A DNA stretch of 64,000 nt from Spongospora subterranea. Taxonomy: Eukaryota; Endomyxa; Phytomyxea; Plasmodiophorida; Plasmodiophoridae. The stretch lies in contig OUQQ01000005.1 of assembly GCA_900404475.1 (NCBI GenBank), forward strand, positions 1 through 64,000. Reading direction: 5' to 3'. This document shows positions 50,801 to 61,908 of the stretch, piece after piece. Every line of letters begins with the position of its first letter. The first letter of the stretch is position 1. The position numbers and the translations under genes were made by a program. The notes beneath the pieces were generated by a model that was not told where the DNA came from, made no database searches, and worked only from the letters and a program-made list of their open reading frames with translations.

Positions 50801-52410
50801 GAACATGTTTGCATCATGATAGACTCATGTTGCGGTTAGTCGGCCATGAAAAAGGATTAACAATCGTTTCTCACTGCGATTGGATTAGCACACAAATTCA
50901 GTTATGGAATGAGTCAGAAGGAGGTATCAAACAATACCGACTGTCGTGTCTTTATCTTTACTGAAATGCCTCCTCTCAGCGGATTATGTATCCGAACTGG
51001 AAACAGCCATAATGGCCTCTTTAAACATGGACCGTGCTAACATCCCACCTCGATTCAGGGGCGCGACGGGAGATCAAGAGGTTTTCAATTGAAAATTACT
51101 ATTTTGCTCGACCCTAATCCGTTACCACAGTGGTATCTTGAGCGGTTTCACGATATGTGTTTCTCGTTGTCTTTGACGCTTGACTATTCTGATGGCCGTC
51201 AGACTAAGCTCAGTTCTGACTGCGTCTTCAATGCTGTTCCCGTTGCCAAAACCGGGGGCCTCAATGCCTTTATCATGTGCACTGTGATCGATAATCAAGG
51301 TCTTCCGTGTAGCCACGTACTCGCTGATCCAGATGTTCATTTTCGCGCTGTTCTATCTATCAATAGTCAATCACTGACCGAGCATGTGGCGAAAAATTGG
51401 TTCAACCATATCTGTACACCATTGCTTGTTCAGGTTCGGGTTTTCCTAGACTACCAATATGGATTTTAATGTTTTTATTCTAGAGGGCGATTCAGTCTGC
51501 TGGAAGCGTTCATTCTGCCATTGTTGATGTTCTTGACGGTTCAGCCACATGGCGATTTTCATTTGCGAATGGTCTAGCTTTACAAGCCGTATTATTCTCA
51601 GTTGACATCGAGTCTGTTGGCAACCCACCTCCCATTCGTCCTGCGCCTCATATATTTGGCCAACTATCACGTACAGTCAAAGGCTGTGATATTGTTAGAC
51701 CTCACCTCAACCGGCATATTGATGATGTCTTAAACAATAACACTGAAAATCTTTCAGTCAGCCTTTGGACTTTGGCCCTGGTAGGATCTTCCCCTTCAGG
51801 ATTCGATCTATTATGGAGTTATCCATGTACCCCCTGCATAATACTTGTAATGTCGAAAATGGCGTTGACGTATCCTGTATTGTCAATCAGAGGAACGTGC
51901 TATTACATTATGGGTTTATGGTCGATCCATAGCAATGGAAGAGATCGTCTTTTGCATTTGGGTTGGGAATTCCCATCCAATAGCGCTCTCGGCATTGCCG
52001 TTCCCTCTGATATATCATCGTTTCTACATATCGCCCCTTGCCCATCAACTCGTCCGCAGCACTCCCCATCATTCGTGTTCCCTACGATAAATACAGATAG
52101 CCCTGCCGATACCATCCTACATCATATTATCAATATGGGTAATCACGTCACTAGGGCATCATCCCAAGAAGCCTTGACCCGCCTATGCATAACTCGTGCC
52201 GTGCGACCGTACTTCAAGTCTCCTTCTTTATATCGAGCGGTTCTGTATTTATTATCGCATTACCATTTTCCGTTACCCATCAGGCGATTCGTTCATTTTA
52301 GTCTATTCCCGACGCTTTCAGGACTACTAGACGCTTACGATAGCGAAGACAATCTTGAAACTGATATTCAAAAGCTAATTGATCACATGCGACTTCAACT
52401 AATCCGCTAA
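47831..52410 (+). CDS. RICTOR: RICTOR/Ste20-type TORC2 subunit
   Basis: Scaffold subunit defining TOR complex 2, which phosphorylates AGC kinases and controls the cortex and actin. Many short exons. N-terminal HEAT-like helices: RAQAIRAIRLISGF, LQLVGKIISLNVPLHKSLIM, LSLETLRDVIIACPVV. Middle: a RICTOR_M-like block, RYETVSFLRNSFLFDAM, MLNNTRVMNTAQCNHLDWEI, then ALMQGTMLWHPTNIFTVLNR. C-terminal signature: LSVSLWTLALVGSSPSGFDL, PVLSIRGTCYYIMGLWS and RDRLLHLGWEFPSN, which strongly resembles the conserved RICTOR_V repeat. The last exon ends LETDIQKLIDHMRLQLIR (TAA 52408-52410). It is shorter than metazoan RICTOR and lacks a long disordered tail. ATG 47831 (MEAYRQIDGCCRKLND) is provisional; the frame is open upstream to an acceptor-like site, so an earlier exon is possible. 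Confidence 0.82.
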
Positions 52411-52792
52411 TTATGCATCGTATATTATTGTATGAATAAATTATGGTCTATTCCTGGATACGTTATTCTCAGCCTGTTGTTGGGATAAAGAACCGCCAAA
52501 ACGGTGGTGCCCATTCTTCCTTGAGACCGGAGCAGAATGATCCAATAGGACGTTTGACGACCTTTTTCGAGCTGATTGAAATTTGTTGACGCGGAGATTG
52601 CTGATGCAACTCGCAGTAGAAAACAGCATGTACAGGGGTAGGTAATCCACTGCGGGACAATCTTTTTGCGATTCATGTTCTTGAAATCGTCCACCCATCA
52701 TCATTCTGAGCATTTTCAAACAAACAGAAATATTATGTACTGTATTTCATTTATCATATTACTTCAAGGTCAACATGCTTAATCTCGGGAAC
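52411..52792. other. Convergent intergenic region
   Basis: About 380 bases between the RICTOR and SLC30A9-like 3' ends. AATAAA at 52435 shortly follows the RICTOR stop and is a plausible polyadenylation signal. Minus-strand open frames here overlap one another and lack protein-like composition. Confidence 0.5.
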
Positions 52793-54828
52793 CTAATTCA
52801 ACAGGTCATCACAGTACGTTGTAGCAGGACAAATTCTTCCTACAGTTCGCTTGATCTCAGCTTCGATTTGGTCAATTTCATCGCCTAAAAAATGCATTAG
52901 GTGATCGCCAAACTCGATCAAAGCTGCTTCAAGCTCTGAATGCGTTGTAGGCAGCATCAGCGGTGAAGAGTTCCCTTCTTCTCTGCAATAAAGTCTTATA
53001 TCATTTCCATGAGTACAGGAAAATATCCTCGATACCTCGAGGAAACGGTGTTTCGATGTTGCGCAAGGAACAATTTAGAAAGAATTTGCCCATTGACCAC
53101 AATTTCAGCCTTGAACCTGAAGGCGTCTGGACCAAGAAATACAGCCTTGACGTCATGAACTGAGCTGATCACTTCGCTCTCATGTAGGACTTTCAAAACT
53201 TTATCGGTATACCTAAACATTAGGAATAAATCTCCAACTATTCCGGGAAATAACAGACGACATACGAATGGTGGATAGATCTGCCTAATAAATATTCATG
53301 ATTTTTGCGAATCAGGAACATAGCAACGACGCCCAAAAGACCGCCGACAATAATCGACCCGCAGGCATCAAAAATAGCGAGCTTGGAACAAAAATCAGAC
53401 AATTAGAACCCGGATGAAACCAATGATTACGCCGGTATAATGAGTTAAACCAATACAGCTTCCTGCAATAAGGATACCGCAAACGGCTGCAGCATCTTCG
53501 GCGACAACCTTTATGAAAAAGGGATTACCGACACCCAGTAGAAAACATCAACCATCAAATTACAGCAACTGTGTTAGGATCAGGACCGCGTTTGATGTAC
53601 TCTAAAGTAGTCATTTCAAGCTTTGTAGCCGCCTTTTGAATTTCTTGAAGAGCTATGGCCAGAGTTGCAGTTTCGACGCAAAACGAGAACCACAAAACAG
53701 CAGGAGTGATGGGATGGTAGACGATTTCAATTGGATTGATTATGCCAAGGACACCATGATATAAACTCACACCACAGCCTAAAAAGAATATGCCGACTCC
53801 GCTAATCAGCGCCCACACTAAATGAAGAGTCAGATGGGGTTGCTAATTGATTTAAATTACACTAACCGTATTTCTCGCTTGCATATCCATATGGATGAAG
53901 AGCGTCAGGGGTTTTATAAGATTCACTATGCACATTATCAACCCCAAAAAAACCGAAACGAAGACCTGTACCTAAGACCAATAGCCAACAGACATTGATT
54001 CGACAAGTCGGCAAGGCTATGAATTCCTTCGGACAGCATTGAAGCCGAACAGGTGAACCATGCCGCGACAAATTTTGATAGCGACACGCTGAAATTGCCA
54101 ACGATCGCTGCAGCAACCACCTATTTGAAAATTAGTGCATTTGCAAAAAAATTGGACAGGGAACACCTTTCCACTTGATGTTGCGCTAATATCAAATGTA
54201 CGAGCCCAAATATTTAACCGAGCAGGCAGCTTCCGTTCATGGCGATAATTCGAATGAGCGTTTAGATCATCTGAGCGCGTGTTGGCAGAATTCGCCTTAA
54301 CGGAATCTACAAGCTTCGTATGCTCATTCGCTGCCTACAATCCCTTCAACAAATCGTACATAATCAAAATCTTGTGTGTCTACCTGACTGGCTACAGCTT
54401 CCATTGAACCATACCGCTGAATTGCTTTAGCATAAACATCCCCATGCCTGTATCTAAATCGCGGTATGTCGTTAATAACACTGCTAATAACATTGCCAAC
54501 GAACCCGTACAAGCGCATTATTTTTCTGGATGAGGGCATGTAAGGATTCGGCTGTAAGCAAAATAAGCCATTTTCTCAGAAAGCTAATTGATTTGACCTT
54601 TTCGATATGTTCAATAGAGTCCAGATCAGAATCATTCAAGCAATATCTTCTAATTGCAGCACCTCTGGGGATCCATCCTGTGGCATCATCAATTGTTTCT
54701 GGGAGAAAAAACGGCCCTTCGACGGATGATTTGGATGCAAAGGCAATTCCCTGCCGTCTAGGCAGCAGTGACAGCCCGGTCGATGGGATCCCCCGAGGGA
54801 AATGGAACGTCCGTCGCCACAACAGCAT
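52793..54828 (-). CDS. SLC30A9: SLC30A9/ZnT9-like mitochondrial zinc transporter
   Basis: Cation-diffusion-facilitator family member; the animal orthologue exports zinc from mitochondria. ATG 54828: the N-terminus is Arg-rich and without acidic residues (MLLWRRTFHFPRGIPSTGLS), like a mitochondrial presequence. A conserved N-terminal block (RGAAIRRYCLNDSDLDSIEH) precedes the transporter core: VAAAIVGNFSVSLSKFVAAW, SASMLSEGIHSLADLSNQCL with the HxxxD metal site, DALHPYGYASEKY, GVGIFFLGCGVSLYHG and IKRGPDPNTVAV. The tail is VISSVHDVKAVFLGPDAFRF, VNGQILSKLFL, HLMHFLGDEIDQIEAEIK, ending at TAG 52793-52795. Several short introns, e.g. one ending just before VVAAAIV. It is divergent from MTHFR across a 560-base promoter region. 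Confidence 0.92.
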
Positions 54829-55387
54829 GGTATGATTATGAAACCAGAAAATATTTCACGACCATTATCACAAAAGGAACGTTGCAAAGTTGCGCGACCT
54901 ATATATATATATACGGAGCCATTCTGATTCGACTGGGATTCAACCAAAATTAGCGATTTAGCCAAATGTGCTATTTAACTGTATATAAACACCGCTTTAC
55001 AGAATGCCCAAATTGACTTGATAAAAACAAAACAGCAATTGCAAATTTTGAATCGCTGGTGATCGCTGGAGTGGTGAAGTTGATCCTCACGGCATTATTA
55101 GAGGAGGGTATTGCCCTTAAGCATCGCCGAAAGTGGTTCTTGAATGACCCACTCACCAATGCATAACGGACACCTGGCCACGAAGCCAAAACAATCGTAG
55201 CGCCCGTCTGACGTAAAGAAGGCTTAAGCCGGACCCTTCGTACCCCGAAGGGCGGCGCTGTGTCTTCATTGCTGTGCCCGCCGCCCGGAACAGTGTGCTT
55301 GGCCTCCCTCTGTCACTTAATAACATAATCTTTCTCTATCAAAGCAACAGTGTACGCGAGTGTCATCTGTACTAATCAATTTTTACG
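54829..55387. promoter_or_regulatory. Divergent promoter region, SLC30A9-like and MTHFR
   Basis: About 560 bases. It holds a pure (TA) run at 54900-54912, a TGACGTAA site (55209-55216, resembling a CRE/ATF site) and a palindrome CCCTTCG-N5-CGAAGGG (55234-55252), the last two about 135-180 bases upstream of the MTHFR ATG. Motifs are seen directly; any regulatory role is inference. Confidence 0.45.
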
Positions 55388-57299
55388 ATGAAGATCATTG
55401 ATAAGATCAACTCGACTAAAGGGCCATTCTATTCTTTTGAATATTTCCCCCCAAAGACAGATGAAGGAGTCGAAAATCTATACCGGCGCCTTGAACGGAT
55501 GGCACTGCTTGAGCCGAGCTTCGTTGATGTGACTTGGGGAGCGGGAGGTACCACAGCTCAGCTGACGCTGGAGATATCTGCCAACGCTCAGAAATATATC
55601 GGACTCGAAACTATGATGCATTTAACGTGCACCAACATGCCAGCAACCCAGATTCATGAAGCGCTGCTCCAAGCCAAAGAAGCTGGCATCAAGAATATTT
55701 TGGCACTTCGCGGAGGTAAGCGGCTTGCGGCATCAAATCTTATTACCTTTAATCATTGAATTCGAAGATCCGCCAATTGGAGCTGAAAGCTGGGAGAAAT
55801 GTGAAAGCGGGTTTGGACAAGCAGCTGACTTAGTGGAATATATCCGCCGAGAATTCGGAGACTACTTTGGCGTTTGCGTTGCTGGATACCCGGAAGGACA
55901 CTCCGAGTGTGCAGACGTTGAATCAGATATGGCCTATCTCAAGGCTAAGGTAGATGCTGGGGCCGACTTCATCATTACACAGTTGTTTTACGACGTCGAC
56001 ATGTTTTTGGAGTTTGTTGCTAAGGCTAGGTATCCGTGACAAACGACGTAGTTGGGTATGTTCTAATCTTTGTTTAGAGACATTGGTATTACCTGTCCCA
56101 TAATTCCAGGAGTAATGCCTATTCAAAACTACTCTGCTTTCAAAAGGATGACAACGTTTTGTAAAACCAAAGTCCCTAAGGATATTTTCGACCGGCTGGA
56201 GCCCATCAAGGAGGATGACGCGAAAGTAAAAGATTACGGGGTCGAACTTGGTGTTTCAATGTGTCAGAAAATGCTGAAAGCCGGCATTCCTGGTATACAT
56301 TTCTATACGCTCAATTTAGAAACTAGCGTCAAGCGAATAATGCAAGGTCTTGGCTTTCTCATTTCTGAAGCACGAGCTGAAGAAGGCGAAGGCTACAAAC
56401 GATTGCCGTGGCAAACAAGTGAAGTTCAACGCCGGGCAACCGAAGCTGTTCGACCTATATTCTGGGCTAATCGCCCTCATTCTTACATGCAGAGGACACT
56501 AACCTGGGACGAATTCCCGAATGGTAGATGGGGCGACAGCAGGAGTCCGGCGTTCGGAGACCTGGCTGACTACCATATTTTTTCTGCAATGTCAGTATCG
56601 CGAATCAAAGACAGGCAGAAACTATGGGGAGAAGCCCCACAAACACTGAAAGATATTTATTCGGTTTTCGAAGCGTTAGTTGATGGTCAAGTCAGTTATC
56701 TTCCCTGGTGCCAAGGACCGTTGCAAAGCGAAACGAAACAAATCTGGCAACTTCTGAAAAGTCTAAACCGTAATGGTTTCCTGACGATAAACAGTCAGCC
56801 AAGCGTTAATGGTGCAAGTTCATCCGATAAGTCTTTCGGATGGGGAGCATCAAATGGCTATGTTTACCAAAAAGCGTATCTAGAATTCTTTACCTCCGAA
56901 GCCAATTTACAACGGATTATATCCGTAATCGGGAACTTCCCAATGATGACGTTCTATGCGATCAATGCGGAGGGCAGATCATACTCTAATGTGAACGCAG
57001 ATTCGGAAGGGCAGGTTCATGTAAACGCTGTTACTTGGGGAGTCTTCCCAAATTCCGAGATTATTCAACCAACTGTGGTCGACTCCACATCGTTCAAAGT
57101 ATGGAAAGACGAAGCATTTGGCTTATGGATTTCCCAATGGGGCAATATTTATCCCAAGAATTCACCTTCACGCAATCTAATTCAAGATATCCATGACAAA
57201 TTTTTCCTCGTCAACATTGTCGATAATGATTACGTTAATAGTGACCTCAGCAAGTTCGTCAACACATTGGAATCTACAAGTGTAATGCGGAGCAATTGA
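55388..57299 (+). CDS. MTHFR: Methylenetetrahydrofolate reductase
   Basis: Reduces 5,10-methylene-THF to 5-methyl-THF with FAD and NAD(P)H, committing one-carbon units to methionine synthesis. Three exons (55388-55715, 55768-56029, 56078-57299) with 52- and 48-nt introns, all in phase, give 603 residues, the usual eukaryotic length. The catalytic TIM-barrel begins MKIIDKINSTKGPFYSFEYF and has PPKTDEG, FVDVTWGAGG, HLTCTNM, ILALRGDPP across intron 1, VAGYPEGHSE, GADFIITQLFYD, CPIIPGVMPI and GIHFYTLN. The C-terminal regulatory (SAM-binding) domain of eukaryotic enzymes follows (WDEFPNGRWGDSRSPAFGD; YAINAEGRSYSN; NIVDNDYVN). Stop TGA at 57297-57299. All key motifs intact. Confidence 0.97.
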
Positions 57300-58558
57300 A
57301 TCTGGATTGGCTCAACTCATGACGTTGCAACAGTAAAAATTTATTGTTAATCTGTTTATCACACGGTTTTGTAGAAATGTAGTAGAGCTGACTGGCACAA
57401 CACCCTCCAAATGAAATCCAGATGAACAGTATCGGGGACTGAGAGAACCCCAGCCACACCGAAATCATCATTCCTTCAAATGCGTTGACAAGGCTGTAAC
57501 ACCTTTGACAACTAATGGTGCTGTGTTAATATAACCCTGAAATTGTTATAGCACCTCCAAGGAAAGAGTTAAAACGGTAGAGTAACTGCGTTTAACTTGG
57601 CAAATACTGGGTGCATGTAAGGACGGAGATATGATCTAGCGACATCATCCAATGGTAGATCCATAACATGATGACGCAAATGTTCGTGGGCTGTCAAACT
57701 GAATCCAGTTGGCAACTATATCAAGTTGGGCAAGTTGGCAACTGAATCAGGCTACGGGGAATCCCCTGCTGTCGTGCTGCTGCGCTCGCAGATTTCGCAG
57801 TCCGAGACAGGGAAGGAAACATATATTGGGATGCCACTATTAAATCTAACTATGAATCATGCGCTAATATTGATATATCATTACTGGAACAAACCTGTGG
57901 ACCAAGACTTACAATCGGCAATTTGACATGAAGCCTAAAAACGCTTCTGGAAAGCAATGGACGACCGTTCACGCCCAAGCAATCTGCAGGTTACATCGTT
58001 AGTTTCGGGACGTTTGTCCAGCACAGAAGCACATGTTCAATGACGAGGCGGAGACGCATCTCTCTTGATTGGAGAATACTAATAACGTAGCTCTACTTTT
58101 ATCACTCAATATTCCCCTCCGTGGGATTGACCATCAGGTCAATGCGTATTCGCAGGATCGAGGCACAGGACACGATTCAGCACCATGTGTCACGACATGA
58201 TGCGGTCCCCAAAAACGTTGACATGGTTTCTGGAATGCCATGCAAATTACAGATTAATTCCCAATTGTATCATGCGCGCAGGACAGCTGATCTTTCCAAA
58301 GCCGCCACCTCGTCCGCTGGTCTTCCGTTACGTAAACAGACCCAGCCGTTACTCAAACAGACCCAGGCGGCGACTCACGGGGCCGGCGCAAGCGTCAACG
58401 CGACTACTGCGCGTTGCCGCCGACTTCACGCCTACGAAGGAGGAAGCGGTCAAGCCTAGTAGAACCCGCGTGTCGATCCCCACCACATGCTCAAGTGCCC
58501 GTCCTGTTCTTCTTCGATTGGCGCGTTACTAATAGCGATTCTAACTCGAGTTGATGCT
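57300..58558. other. Intergenic/transposon-flank region
   Basis: About 1.26 kb without a recognised gene. It includes a 21-bp direct repeat, two copies of CCGTTAC(GT/TC)AAACAGACCCAG at 58325-58345 and 58346-58366. Open frames at 58121-58532 are Arg/Pro-rich and not protein-like in an obvious way. Confidence 0.5.
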
Positions 58559-59760
58559 CTACAACAACGTAATGCAAGACAAAATGCAGATGTTGCCGCC
58601 ACCTGTCACAGTTTTTGAGAAACATTTGTAGACCCGATTGGACGAGTTTCTCCATAACCATATGATGCAACAAATTTTGCCGTCGATTCGCACGCTTCTG
58701 GAACAACAAATGCAAGTACTTCAAGAGTCGGTTGCCCAAATTATGGTTTATCTGGAGAGATTAGACAATGCATCGTCGCTGCTGCAACTGATGGCATCGG
58801 CGAGATAAATATATAAACCCTATCAATTGTCCTGACCATTCGCCACCTTCTGAGCATGACATGACGAGATGGCACCTTGTATTTATTGGATCGGTCTGAA
58901 CTTTCCACAACGCCCTCTGTAATCGGTCTAGAGAATGTTGCGTGTTTTGCCGGGTAATCCCGATGACCATCGCAAAACCGTTTCAAAGGAAGGCTTGACG
59001 AACCTCGGAATGCCCCTCGTCGTGGCTAACTCCATTGGCAGTAATTCTGCCAATGCATGGCAATAGGAATTGGCATTGACAGTCTGAACAACCGCTGATG
59101 CTGACTCGGATCGTATTGAGTCGCTGGCGAGGCTGGAATGCAGATCTGGGATGTTTGCTACCAACCCGTCAAAGAATGGTGAACATCAGATGCGGCATGT
59201 TATGGTGTGGTTAATGAGAAATGCAAAATGCATTTTGAGCGAGTGTGCGACGTATTACCCTGAATTCACGATGTGTGGTCAGAGAGTTTGCACGTTGAGC
59301 TACGAAAATGGAATTAAACTTACAGCTGAAACAAATGATGGTAAAGTCGCAGGGGATGTCCCGGGTTGGCATACCCTTGACGGATACGTCAATGCTGTTA
59401 TGGATCTTTGGAGACTGCAGCATATGCTGGGGCGGTATCCTCCTGAATTTCCGATACCGGCACGCCCTCCGAGTGTCAAAGAATTTCTCAAAAGCTCAAA
59501 AAAAGACGTCATGGATCGTGAAAACGCAATGTTTTTAGATCGTGGAATTGGGACTTTGGCCGATGAAATTTCCGCCCATGAGTTTGGCAAACTTGCCACA
59601 GCGAGGAGGGTCTGAAACAGCGGACAGATTATCTGTTATCGTTCGCTCTGACGTGCAGGGGCGACAATCTTCGACGGCTCAAGTTATCGGAGATTGGACA
59701 TAAATTCTTCCCCGGCGAAGGTGTCAGTGGCGCTCATCTTCTGCGTACTGTGTGGCGAAG
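58559..59760 (+). pseudogene. Relic of a Crypton-like element (fungal Gcr1/Ndc10-domain protein)
   Basis: An N-terminal fragment with a coiled-coil register (EQQMQVLQESVAQIMVYLER) ends in a stop. After broken sequence, the frame 59151-59615 carries LDGYVNAVMDLWRLQHMLGR, FLKSSKKDVMDRENAMFLDR and GIGTLADEI. A +1-type shift near 59600 continues with LKQRTDYLLSFALTCRGDNL and RRLKLSEI. This order (SYV-x-AI-x-DLW; DRG-x-GTL; DYLL-x-RG-x-RR-x-LSD) is what I know from fungal proteins annotated with Ndc10/Gcr1-type domains, many of which are tyrosine-recombinase Crypton remnants. Multiple stops and the frameshift make it a pseudogene. The C-terminal recombinase half is not recognisable. Confidence 0.7.
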
Positions 59761-60840
59761 GTCAACATCACCTGCTGTTGATTTCAATGGCTGGGAGACG
59801 GGAGATAACATGAAAACGTGGTTGTTTTGGAAAATGATGAAGTTGTTGATGGGGAACGAGCAACTGTTGTTATAATTCATATTTTGGTGCCGACACTGAC
59901 GTATCTGCATTGGAGTGGCCAAAATGACAACGGGAATAGTGTATTCAGGTTCTTGAAAAATATCTCTAGCGTCATCCAGATCATATGATTGCATTACTGC
60001 GTTGTGAGCGACTCAAAAATGCCCAGCCATATGAAGGCAAGCGACGATCGAGCCGAAATTGACATCAAAATAGCCTTGTGAGATATTCACAAAATATCCT
60101 ATTTCTCCGTGACTTTCTCCTATAAAAACAAAACTCGGTTTTATGCGAACTGTGTGACGTAATTCTTTCGAATTTTTTGGACCAGGTTTTTAATGACCAT
60201 ATCTCACAACTACTACAACCACTACTAAAATGCAGTAGATTTAAACTATGTACAGGCTCTCAAACACATAATCGTAATATATTACGATTAACTGCTTGGT
60301 CTAGGGATATGCTGATGCCTGCCAAAAACGGTATGAGCAGTAAGAAGAACTGAGACTCCATGTCATCCATCGCGCGGAGAACGACCCCGCAACGCAACTT
60401 CGACAATAATTGGCGGGCTAGCGCTTTGCTAATAATGTGTGAGACGGCGCGACGCTCGTCTTCAAACTGCTCTTTTACTATGAATTGACTTACGACACTT
60501 TTGTCATCAAAAACGTTTAAAACGTATAAAACGTTCCAAAATATTTTGAACAAAATTCAAATCGCATTTACTCCGTCAGTAAAATTTGTTTGCAAACGCA
60601 AAAAACTCGCTAGTCATGGGGGGAAAGTAACGCAGTTTCTGAAATTTTACTATGCCAATTTCCATCAAATATTAAATATTTTCCACCCATTCACTTCATT
60701 TGATGTCCATCTAGGTGTTGCTGGTAAGAGCCACATCAGTCGTCTCTGTCCATTTTCCACAAAATACCGTTTCCTAAGTAAAAAATAACCGAAAACGGTT
60801 AAAACCTTCAAAACGCTTTAACCGTACTTCAATCACGCAG
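59761..60840. other. AT-rich region without genes
   Basis: About 1.1 kb between the two transposon relics. It has A/T-rich stretches with recurring AAAACG(T/G)TTAAAACG-like words near 60508-60545 and 60790-60825. No coding sequence recognised. Confidence 0.5.
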
Positions 60841-61350
60841 TTGCTTAGAGTACACGCACGAATAAATTTCCAGCAGTGGTGGGAGCGTCACGCAAAACTT
60901 TCCGGGACCCAGTATCGATTTGAAAATGTCGCGCGACGACAGCAGCTCCTGGTTCCTAAATGCTTGATCATGATCGTGAAGTTGTGCGAAATGAACAGCA
61001 ACGCATTGACTCTCGATCTGCATTTGATCTGGTTATTACATACTCGGCCAGATATATCATACGCGGTTGGTGAAGTGGCACGTTACAGGACCTATTTATT
61101 CCACAGCAGTGAAACGAAGGTATCTTAGTATCCGATACATCAATAGTGACAATCACTGGATATTCCGACTCTGATTGGGTTGAGGATCTCGATACTCGCA
61201 GATCTGCCTCTGGTTAATGTATTTCAAGTGAATGGCTCTCCGGTATCATATCGATTTGAAAAACAATCTACTACATCTCTTTCATCATGTAAAGCTGAAA
61301 CCATTGCCTCGTTATTTGCAGGATGTGAAGCCGTTTTTGCTCCGTAACGT
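60841..61350 (+). mobile_element. Degenerate Ty1/Copia retrotransposon fragment
   Basis: The end of the reverse transcriptase/RNase H region is recognisable. TRPDISYAVGEVARY (about 61045-61095) is the classic Copia motif. GYSDSDWVEDLDTRRSASG (61158-61214) is the start of Copia RNase H and runs into a stop. After a shift, the remainder reads NGSPVSY, KQSTTSLSS, then CKAETIASLFAGCEAVF. At least two frame breaks separate the pieces, and no LTR or integrase was found. It is a fragment only. Confidence 0.75.
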
Positions 61351-61908
61351 ACTTGATGAGACTTGAATCCGTCCTACACCCGATACGCCCGTCCTTCCCC
61401 TGATATCCGCTTTTTTGTGATCCGTACTTATATAAACTTTTCGATTCGTTGCGCACTTGAAAAACAAGGATTTGAGGAAGTATTGTGAAATGGGCTCGAT
61501 GATTGATGTAGAGTGTCACGAAATATTGTACGTGTTTACACGACCTCAGTATGCATTCTGTCCGGTGCATTCTGCGAAATATTGTCTGACATGATTGAAC
61601 TGGATGAACGTCGATTACCATCACATCGGGGGCTCACATTCCAAGCAACAGAACCAGTTGCAGCGAAATCTTGAATTTCGCGCCAACTTGACAATTTCAA
61701 ATTGTGCGGTCTCTCAGATTTATTCCGCGACATTCGTGTAGTTTATTACTGGTGTAGTGCAACTTGTTTGCACTCTGCGCTCTGTGCGCCGTGTACAGAA
61801 TACCTTTCCAGTTCGCGGAAATTGCGGAAGACGACCTTAGCAACATTTGCCGGCATTTGCGAGTCGTGGCCCTGGTTTTCTGCCGGTTTGCAGGAAGACT
61901 ACCCTGCG
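61351..61908. other. Region upstream of dynein heavy chain
   Basis: About 560 bases between the Copia fragment and the presumed dynein start. It should contain the promoter. No motif stands out. Confidence 0.4.

Noticed and set aside
54530..54835. Plus-strand frame of 101 residues
   Set aside because: Antisense to the first exon of the SLC30A9-like gene, which has conserved residues on the minus strand.
60260..60553. 97-residue minus-strand frame with hydrophobic segments
   Set aside because: AT-rich sequence between transposon relics with no splice partners and no recognisable family.
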